Shown piece after piece: positions 9,087-15,161 of a stretch of DNA of 64,000 bases. The notes under the pieces were generated by a model. It was not told the DNA's origin. It saw nothing but the letters and a program-made list of their open reading frames with translations, and made no database searches. The stretch's first letter is position 1, and every line of letters begins with the position of its first letter. This DNA comes from JADMJV01 sp964649085 (GTDB lineage: Bacteria > Vulcanimicrobiota > Xenobia > Xenobiales > JADMJV01), in assembly GCA_964649085.1 (NCBI GenBank), contig CAZYPN010000030.1, forward strand, positions 17,034 to 81,033, written 5' to 3'. The position numbers were made by a program, and so were the translations under genes.

Positions 9087-9982
9087 CAGAAATAGCCTCC
9101 GCGTTTGCGGTCTTCCATGGCGCTTTCGCTGCGTTGATCGTCGGCCCGGGTGCCACGCTCGCTCCACTCGCTGGTCTGAATCTCGGCGATCACTTCCTCC
9201 ATATTGCCGGCTTCGGAAGGCACGGCCCCGGTGCAGGTCATGTCGCCGATGGTTCGGAACCGCACGGCCATTTCTTTGACCGCTTCACCTTCGAGCGGCT
9301 CAACCCAGGGGCAGCGGGCCAACCAACCGTCACGCGTTTGGACAACCTGACGTCGATGGCTGAAATACAGCGAGGGCACTTCGATATCGCAGGCCTGCAG
9401 GTAGCGCCAGACATCCAGTTCGGTCCAGTTGCTGAGAGGAAAAATGCGAAAGTGCTCACCCGGCAGCTTGTTGCCGTTGAGCATCCACCAGACCTCGGGG
9501 CGCTGGTTACGAGGGTCCCAGGTTCCCCAGCGGTCGCGATGGGAAAAGATGCGTTCTTTGGCGCGGGCCTTCTCTTCGTCTCGTCGCCCGCCCCCGAACA
9601 GGCCATCGAGTCGCAACTCCTCGATGGCTTCCCGCAGAGTAACCGACTGGGCTGCATTGCGACTGGGGCGCGGGCCGCTTTCTTCGACCACTGTGCCGCG
9701 TTGGATCGAGTCTTCCACCCGACGCACTTTCAGTTCGAGTCCGATGGCCTGGGAAAAGCGGTCGCGGAAGGCAAGCGTCTCGGGAAAATTGTGCCCGGTG
9801 TCGATGTGCAATAGGAACAGTGGGGGGCGACCCGGAGCGAAGGCGAGGCGCGCCAGGTGGGCCATGACGATCGAGTCCTTGCCGCCTGAGAAGAGCAGGG
9901 CCAGGTTGCCCAGCTGGCCGGCCGCTTCGCGGAAGATGTAGATGGCCTCGTCCTCGAGCAGAGCCAGTTCGGCAGGCAGCAT
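9086..9982 (-). CDS. cysD: Sulfate adenylyltransferase small subunit CysD
   Basis: The ATP-pyrophosphatase subunit of the heterodimeric ATP sulfurylase, which forms adenosine 5'-phosphosulfate from ATP and sulfate. The 298-residue protein has the PP-loop motif SGGKDS at 32-37. It also carries the CysD blocks FRDRFSQAIGLELKV, RIFPLSNWTELDVWRYL and VPSLYFSHRRQV, and ends RKRGGYF as family members do. It is the first gene of a cysD-cysN/C-rarA-plsC run on the minus strand and is divergent from the pilin operon, with only 54 bases between the two starts. Confidence 0.96.
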   Translation of the reverse strand: MLPAELALLEDEAIYIFREAAGQLGNLALLFSGGKDSIVMAHLARLAFAPGRPPLFLLHIDTGHNFPETLAFRDRFSQAIGLELKVRRVEDSIQRGTVVEESGPRPSRNAAQSVTLREAIEELRLDGLFGGGRRDEEKARAKERIFSHRDRWGTWDPRNQRPEVWWMLNGNKLPGEHFRIFPLSNWTELDVWRYLQACDIEVPSLYFSHRRQVVQTRDGWLARCPWVEPLEGEAVKEMAVRFRTIGDMTCTGAVPSEAGNMEEVIAEIQTSEWSERGTRADDQRSESAMEDRKRGGYF

Positions 9983-10036
9983 TCGGCGCGGTTTAGCGAA
10001 GCGGGGAAATTCCCTGCAATGGAGGGACCAGAAGCG

Positions 10037-10525
10037 ATGTTCAGGAAACCATATTTCATGGTGAACGCTGGTGGGGGGCGACGAAGGCTGGGCTTGAGCC
10101 TCATCGAGTTATTGCTGGCTACGGCCATCCTGACGGTTTGTCTGGTGTTTGTGATCACCTTGCTGTTGGGGCTGTTTCGCTCTTCTACCAAGGGTGAGGA
10201 CCAGACCATTGCGTTGGAGATTGCCGACCGCCTGCTTTCCCAGATTTCCAACGCCGATCCCAGCAAGTGGGATCTCATCGCCAGCGATCCCAACGTGCTG
10301 TACACGCACGACCCGCGAAGCCAAACGGTCTTCAAGACCGACCTGGATTACCTGGAACTCAGCGCCGCACCCGCCGACACGGCTACCACGCCGCAGATGG
10401 GCGACATCTACGATGTTACGGTCGATGTTTCTTGGTGGGCCGAAGACGGCACAACCAGCCGTCGTGGATATGGTTTGCAGAAAGTGACTCTGAAGCGAAC
10501 GGTGTACGTGGAGATGAGCCCTTGA
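10037..10525 (+). CDS. Type IV pilin-like protein (PilV-like minor pseudopilin)
   Basis: A prepilin-type protein of about 162 residues. The basic leader GGGRRRLG is followed by LSLIELLLATAILTVCLVF, the hydrophobic N-terminal helix with glutamate at mature position 5, so a PilD-type peptidase should cleave after the Gly. The C-terminal half is a small beta-rich head. The ATG at 10037 has GGAGGG ten bases upstream; ATGs at 10019 and 10058 are possible alternatives. It heads the operon that runs to 15098 and overlaps the next gene. It is most likely a minor pilin of a type IV pilus or type II secretion-like machine. Confidence 0.85.
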   Translation: MFRKPYFMVNAGGGRRRLGLSLIELLLATAILTVCLVFVITLLLGLFRSSTKGEDQTIALEIADRLLSQISNADPSKWDLIASDPNVLYTHDPRSQTVFKTDLDYLELSAAPADTATTPQMGDIYDVTVDVSWWAEDGTTSRRGYGLQKVTLKRTVYVEMSP

Positions 10526-11217
10526 GGCGAGAGCGAGGAATAACCCTGCTGGACACCTTGCTGGCCATGAGCATGCTGACGGTTCTGACCCTGGCCATAT
10601 TCAGCGTGTTCGAGCAGGGCAGTTCGTTGCTCAGCCTGGGCAACGCGCGGGCCTCGCTGTCGGCTGAACTGCGCCGCGTGACCACCATCCTGGGGCGCGA
10701 CCTGTTGCTGAGCAGTTTCTACACGGTGCAGGCCAGCGCGCCCTATACGATGGTCGTTCCCAGGGACGATGCTTCGAACATGACGGTCCGTCGGGACTCG
10801 CTCAGTTTCGGCTGCCTGGCCAATCCGGCCGCTTCGGCCAGTTACGATTCGACCAGTGGACTGCCTCGATGGGACCAGTATTGTATTTATACCTCCACTC
10901 GCGAAGCTCCCAATGGAAAGCTGTTTCGCTTTCGAGTGGCGCGGGGCGGAACCATCGATACCAGTCAGCCACAACTGCCTAACCACCAGTCCGTGGTAGA
11001 CGCCTTCCCATCAGGAGCCCTTGCCAATACCACCCGGGTTCTGACCAGCCAGCTGGTTCACTTTTCGGTGGTTCGCAACGCGGCCGACCAGGAGGTGGAA
11101 ATGCGCATCATTTTGCGGGGTCAGGCCGGGCGTATCCAGTCGGGGCGCAAGTCGTTAGCAGAGTTGTTGGAGACAAAAATTGTGATACGACCTGAAAATA
11201 CCTGGCCCAGGTTGTAG
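10522..11217 (+). CDS. Second pseudopilin (PilW-like) with TTG start
   Basis: A 231-residue minor-pilin-like protein. I place the start at TTG 10522, which overlaps the upstream stop (10523-10525) and has GGAG seven bases before it. This gives RRERG, then ITLLDTLLAMSMLTVLTLAIF, a prepilin cleavage site and transmembrane helix. Upstream codons in this frame (from 10267) are antisense-like noise inside the previous gene. Position 5 of the mature protein is Asp instead of the usual Glu. The head is rich in Ser and Thr with two cysteines (FGCLANP, DQYCIYTS) that could form a disulfide. PilW-type minor pilins have this size. Confidence 0.8.
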   Translation: MRRERGITLLDTLLAMSMLTVLTLAIFSVFEQGSSLLSLGNARASLSAELRRVTTILGRDLLLSSFYTVQASAPYTMVVPRDDASNMTVRRDSLSFGCLANPAASASYDSTSGLPRWDQYCIYTSTREAPNGKLFRFRVARGGTIDTSQPQLPNHQSVVDAFPSGALANTTRVLTSQLVHFSVVRNAADQEVEMRIILRGQAGRIQSGRKSLAELLETKIVIRPENTWPRL

Positions 11218-11252
11218 TATACTAAGGGAATAGAGATCGCTGGAGGAATTCG

Positions 11253-13061
11253 ATGCGACGTAGACGTGGGGTGGCGCTGGTACTGTCGATGCTCGTCAGT
11301 TCGCTGCTGGTGATGATGGTGGGAGCCTACTTTCAGGTGAACCGAGACTCCATGCAAACCTATGGAGTCAGCCTCCGTCAGAGGCAGGCCTTTATGGCTG
11401 CTCAGTCCGGGCTGGCCTACGCCCGACTGCAAATCGAGCACAACAGCCTCTGGGGGCACGAGTCGCAGCCCTTTACCAATGCCGAGCGCCGCAACGTGGG
11501 CGAGATGAGCATCCAGGAAACCGGCGCCAGCACCTTGCGGGGCGATTTTGGTGGAGCGCGGGACGGACAACACTTTGAAGTGCAGGTCTACAACAATCTG
11601 GGGCTCAGTCAGGCCGCCCGGACCATCAACGGAGTCGAGGTGCCGGCCGATGCCTGCAAGATTTTCGTTACGGGCCACAGCACCGGGTTTAAGTCGCGAC
11701 TGTGCGTGGTGCTGACCGGCGAGCCACTCTACGATGCCTCGGCCGTCAGTCAGGGCGTTCTCGACATGAGCGGCGCCAATAAATGGAATCTTCGCAGCCG
11801 CGACCCTCGTCGCAACTGGGTTCGCTCGAACACCGGTATTGTAACGCCCAACGTTTTTACCGCTCCCAGCAACATGACCTTTGACAACAGCGACACCAGC
11901 AGCCCGATTCAAGGCGTGGCCTGGTCGCGCGGCGACATCAAGGTGGGCACCAGCAGCGGGCCCAGTGTGAGTACCAATCTGGCTGCGGCGGTGAGTAACG
12001 CAAACGGTCAGTTCTCACCCAATTCGAACCTGAAGAACGACATCTACCGGTTGACCCGCGACAGTCTGAAGTTTCCCTCGACCACCAAGTCGATCAACCC
12101 AGGTCGCTACGTAATTTCCGACATCAGTGTGACGTTTACCACGCCCGTCGAGTTTACGGTGGAGGACGGTTGGCCCGGAGGCTGGGATGATGAGGAGGTG
12201 CGCACCACCAATACCTTCACGGGAACCTTGAAAACGCTGACCTACTACCCGCCCTCAGGGGCGCCCGTGGTTTGGTATTACGACCGCGACATGTCGGCGC
12301 TTCGGTCGGCCGCTCGTCGTAACGCTGAAGGGACTGTTCCGCGCGGTGCAGACGATGTTTCGGTGGGAACCCCCGGCTTTACCCCTCCGGGGACCTCGAT
12401 GAGCACAGCCGAGCTCGAGCTTAACGGTGCCGGGAATGGCTTTTCCTTCGATTTTGAGTCGAATACGTTCAGCCTGGACAATGGCAACAAGTATGAGGTC
12501 AATGGAGATTTTGAGGTCGGCTACAACCTCAGCGATGGCAGCCTGTCCGAGGCGGCCTACCGTCCTCGAGTCAACTTCGCCGATGGCAGCAGCGTGGCCG
12601 CTCTCAGCGTTACCGGCAAGGTCGATGTCTCGGGCGAAGTTACGGGCAAGGCCGCCATCGCTGCCACCGGCGACATTACCTTCGTCAGTTCTGCCGATGC
12701 CGAGGCCTCTACGGTGCTTCCGGTGGTGCTGCACAGCGAGGGTTCGATCAACATCAAGACCCCGCCCACGGCCGAGAACTTCTTCATGAAAGGCCTGGTC
12801 TATGCGGGCCAGAACTTCACGGTTTCTCGAATGGTGCCGCCGTCGCCGCCGCCGCCTGCTCTGCCCACCGTGATTCCGCCCCTACAGCAGGTGCAGTTCG
12901 ACGGAGCCGTGGTGGCTCAGGCCGGTGAGATTCGCCTGAGTGATGTGGGCGCCGCCAATCGGGTGGACTTCATCTATAATCCCGAGTATCTCAACACCTT
13001 CACCTACGGCATTCCAGGCAACCGACGCCGCCTCAAGCAGGCCTCTTTCTCGGTTCTATGA
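11253..13061 (+). CDS. PilX-like exported protein with pilin-type N-terminus
   Basis: A 602-residue protein beginning MRRRRGVALVLSMLVSSLLVMMVGAY: a basic tip, Gly, then a hydrophobic helix, like PilX/GspK-type proteins that often lack a canonical Glu5. A QSGLAYARLQ phrase at about 49-58 is typical of PilX N-terminal domains. The large remainder is a Ser/Thr/Gly/Asn-rich beta protein (FTAPSNMTFDNSD, TGKVDVSGEVTGKAAI), suggestive of a beta-helix or adhesin-like surface domain, with a Pro-rich stretch near 526-540. GGAGGAATTCG gives a strong ribosome site. Its stop overlaps the next gene as ATGA. Probable pilus-associated surface protein; the substrate is unknown. Confidence 0.75.
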   Translation: MRRRRGVALVLSMLVSSLLVMMVGAYFQVNRDSMQTYGVSLRQRQAFMAAQSGLAYARLQIEHNSLWGHESQPFTNAERRNVGEMSIQETGASTLRGDFGGARDGQHFEVQVYNNLGLSQAARTINGVEVPADACKIFVTGHSTGFKSRLCVVLTGEPLYDASAVSQGVLDMSGANKWNLRSRDPRRNWVRSNTGIVTPNVFTAPSNMTFDNSDTSSPIQGVAWSRGDIKVGTSSGPSVSTNLAAAVSNANGQFSPNSNLKNDIYRLTRDSLKFPSTTKSINPGRYVISDISVTFTTPVEFTVEDGWPGGWDDEEVRTTNTFTGTLKTLTYYPPSGAPVVWYYDRDMSALRSAARRNAEGTVPRGADDVSVGTPGFTPPGTSMSTAELELNGAGNGFSFDFESNTFSLDNGNKYEVNGDFEVGYNLSDGSLSEAAYRPRVNFADGSSVAALSVTGKVDVSGEVTGKAAIAATGDITFVSSADAEASTVLPVVLHSEGSINIKTPPTAENFFMKGLVYAGQNFTVSRMVPPSPPPPALPTVIPPLQQVQFDGAVVAQAGEIRLSDVGAANRVDFIYNPEYLNTFTYGIPGNRRRLKQASFSVL

Positions 13062-13741
13062 GCTTTTGGCGGGGGTATGCCGTGTTTATCACGGGGGCCG
13101 TGCTGGGTTGGGTGGTGCCGGTTTCGCCACCTCTGGCTGGGGCTGCTCCCCACGACGTGCGAGGCAGCGCCAATGTGGCTCTGGACGTCTTTCATAACCG
13201 GGCCGGCAGCTTCGTGCTGTGGGGCAATGGGCGCATCACGCGCAGCGATGGCAATGCTCAGGACCTGGGACGTCCCTACTCAGCGCCTGCGCCTTCGGCA
13301 GAGTTAGCCACACCGACTCCGCTAGCGGGCGAGCCCATGGGGGCCACCTGGCTGCCGGTGAAAGCCCTGGTGCGCAACGACGGCACCTACATCCTGTTTG
13401 CCGACGGCAGCCTGCGCCGACCCCGCCATGCCGACGCTGCAGCCGGCGCCGCCGGCGGTGGGGGTGGGGTGATTTGCGGGGGGTGGGATGTGAACGACTA
13501 TCTCTCTGGTGCTCCACGAGATTTGGGCCCCTGCACACTACAGTTTTCAGGTCTTAACGTGCGCATCACCGTTGACGAGCCGCTCACAATGCCCTGCGAA
13601 GGCTTTGCGCTGGCCTTCAACTCGTATTATCCCTTTTTCCACACGCTGGCACCGGGCTCGGACGGCAGGACCTTCAACTTTCCTTTAAACCGAGCTCCGT
13701 TGTTCATCGGGGGTTACTTCATGATTCGGGAGCGTCGATGA
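13058..13741 (+). CDS. Exported protein, paralogue 1 of a tandem trio
   Basis: A 227-residue protein of unknown family with an N-terminal signal segment (YAVFITGAVLGWVVPVSPPL) that may end in AGAAP. The exported part has two related hairpin-like repeats, GSFVLWGNGRITRSDG with DLGRPY, and GTYILFADGSLRRP followed by an Ala-rich ADAAAGAAGG stretch. A C-terminal domain then begins near CGGWD and has cysteines that could pair (CGGWD, GPCTL, MPCEGF). The two neighbours downstream are clear paralogues. It overlaps both flanking genes by four bases (ATGA), so it is translationally coupled to the pilin genes. I suggest it is cargo or a tip component of the pilin system; this is inference. Confidence 0.7.
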   Translation: MSFWRGYAVFITGAVLGWVVPVSPPLAGAAPHDVRGSANVALDVFHNRAGSFVLWGNGRITRSDGNAQDLGRPYSAPAPSAELATPTPLAGEPMGATWLPVKALVRNDGTYILFADGSLRRPRHADAAAGAAGGGGGVICGGWDVNDYLSGAPRDLGPCTLQFSGLNVRITVDEPLTMPCEGFALAFNSYYPFFHTLAPGSDGRTFNFPLNRAPLFIGGYFMIRERR

Positions 13742-14409
13742 GGCCCGGTTTCCTGCTGTTGCTCTTCGGGTTGGGCCTCTGGTTTGGGCACGTTTTACGA
13801 CCCCAAAGTCTGCAGGCAGCGCCCCCCGAGGTGCTCGGCTCGGGCAATGTGGCCGTCGACGTCTACCAGAACCAGCGCGGCACCTTTGTGCTGTGGAGCA
13901 ATGGCCGACTCACGTTGGCACGCGGCGGCGCTACCGATCTGGGGCATCCCTATCGGACCCCCGATGCCTCAGCCCAGATTGGTTCGCCTCCGCTGGAGCA
14001 GGGGCGGTCGTTGGGCTCGGAACACGTGGCCGTAAAAGTCCTGGTGCGTCCCGAGGCCAGCTACGTGGTCTTTGCCGACGGGGCCATCCGAGTTCCGGCC
14101 AACTCGGACGCAGCCGCGGGGGCAGCGTCGCCCGAGTCGGGCTTGCGAGCCGGTTGTTGGTTCAACGGCGCCTCCGAGGACCCTGGAAAATACACGGTGT
14201 CGGTGGTGGGTAACGAACTGAGGGTGCAGTTCAGCGAGGCGATTTCCGGTCGTTACAGTGCCTGGGCGGCGGGCGGCAATAACAACGGTGATCTGATTCC
14301 CTACTCGCCGATTTCGGGCCAGGACGGCACGACACTGGTGTTTCACCAGCAGCGGGGCCTGAACGACCCGAGCCCCAATGGCTATTTCTTTGTGATGGTC
14401 GACGACTGA
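13738..14409 (+). CDS. Exported protein, paralogue 2 of a tandem trio
   Basis: A 223-residue paralogue of the proteins on either side. The signal peptide MRPGFLLLLFGLGLWFG ends near LQAAPPE. The shared repeats read GTFVLWSNGRLTLARG with DLGHPYRTP, then IGSPPLEQG, and ASYVVFADGAIRVP followed by DAAAGAA. The C-terminal domain (KYTVSVVGNELRVQFSEA to GYFFVMVDD) matches that of paralogue 3 best. It overlaps the upstream gene by four bases and the downstream gene by one. No known domain is recognised. Three side-by-side divergent copies suggest duplication followed by specialisation, perhaps as subunits of one complex. Confidence 0.7.
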   Translation: MRPGFLLLLFGLGLWFGHVLRPQSLQAAPPEVLGSGNVAVDVYQNQRGTFVLWSNGRLTLARGGATDLGHPYRTPDASAQIGSPPLEQGRSLGSEHVAVKVLVRPEASYVVFADGAIRVPANSDAAAGAASPESGLRAGCWFNGASEDPGKYTVSVVGNELRVQFSEAISGRYSAWAAGGNNNGDLIPYSPISGQDGTTLVFHQQRGLNDPSPNGYFFVMVDD

Positions 14410-15098
14410 TGGACGGACTGCAGCGATATTGTTTGCTGATGACGTTGGTGCTGCTGGGCGGGGTAGCGGTGCAACGATGCTCGCCCTCGTTGCAGGCCTC
14501 ACCGAGCCTGGTTTTCGGGGGCACCAACCATCCTGTCTCCAGTTTTCGCAATCAAAAAGGCTCGTTCGTGCTCTGGCAGGATGGCCGAATCACCCGCGTG
14601 GACGGCACTTCGCGCGACCTGGGAAGGCCCTATCGCGAGCCACTGGCGGGCGACATCGGGGCTCCGCCTCTCGAGCAGCAGGCTCTCGAGGGAGCTCCGT
14701 CGGTGGCAGTGGGGGCCCTGGTGCGCTCCGACGGAACCTACGTGCTCTTTGCCGATGGCAGCCTGCGTCGCCCCAACGACGCCGATGCCGCGGCGCCCGC
14801 CGAAGAGAGCGCAGCAGGTTCCATTGGAGGTTGGGGATGGAGCAGCACCGATCAGTCGCGAGACTATCAGGTGACGACCACTGCCTCGGAATTGCGCGTG
14901 CAGTTCAGCGAATCGCCCGAGTCGGGTTCTCAGGGTTGGGGGGTGGGCTATCTGGTGGGGGCAACCACCCCGAACGAGCAGGTGTTCCTCTATCGCCGTC
15001 GGCCGCTCCAGGGGAATAGCCTGGTGCTGCAGCCCAGCGCCACCTACATTCATCCTGGAGCTCGCTTCGACCACGGATTCTTTGTGGTCACTCGCTAG
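14409..15098 (+). CDS. Exported protein, paralogue 3 of a tandem trio
   Basis: A 229-residue last gene of the pilin operon. Its N-terminus is hydrophobic (YCLLMTLVLLGGVAVQRC); the cysteine in VAVQRCSPS could be a lipobox-like site, but the match is weak. The shared family core is GSFVLWQDGRITRVDG, DLGRPYREP, GAPPLEQQ, GTYVLFADGSLRRP and DADAAAP. The C-terminal domain runs from YQVTTTASELRVQFSES to GFFVVTR. The start ATG overlaps the preceding stop by one base. A strong hairpin at 15113-15141 follows. Unknown family, probably periplasmic or surface located. Confidence 0.7.
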   Translation: MDGLQRYCLLMTLVLLGGVAVQRCSPSLQASPSLVFGGTNHPVSSFRNQKGSFVLWQDGRITRVDGTSRDLGRPYREPLAGDIGAPPLEQQALEGAPSVAVGALVRSDGTYVLFADGSLRRPNDADAAAPAEESAAGSIGGWGWSSTDQSRDYQVTTTASELRVQFSESPESGSQGWGVGYLVGATTPNEQVFLYRRRPLQGNSLVLQPSATYIHPGARFDHGFFVVTR

Positions 15099-15112
15099 AT
15101 AGGTCCATGAAA

Positions 15113-15141
15113 AAGGCCGGAGCCACGAGAGCTCCGGCCTT
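15113..15141 (-). terminator. Rho-independent terminator of ppdK (hairpin shared by both strands)
   Basis: A perfect 11-bp stem, AAGGCCGGAGC (15113-15123) and GCTCCGGCCTT (15131-15141), with a 7-base loop. On the minus strand it is followed by a run of T (CCTTTTTC), as expected for the end of ppdK. On the plus strand it closes the pilin operon but lacks a full T tract. Confidence 0.85.
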
Positions 15142-15161
15142 GTGATGGCTAGCGACCCGGG

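Noticed and set aside
10267..10521. N-terminal extension of the second pseudopilin
   Set aside because: Out-of-frame sequence inside the first pseudopilin; a prepilin leader requires a start near 10522.
11180..11223. Promoter before the PilX-like gene (TATACT at 11218)
   Set aside because: No matching -35 at 16-18 bases; the gene is better explained as part of the upstream operon.
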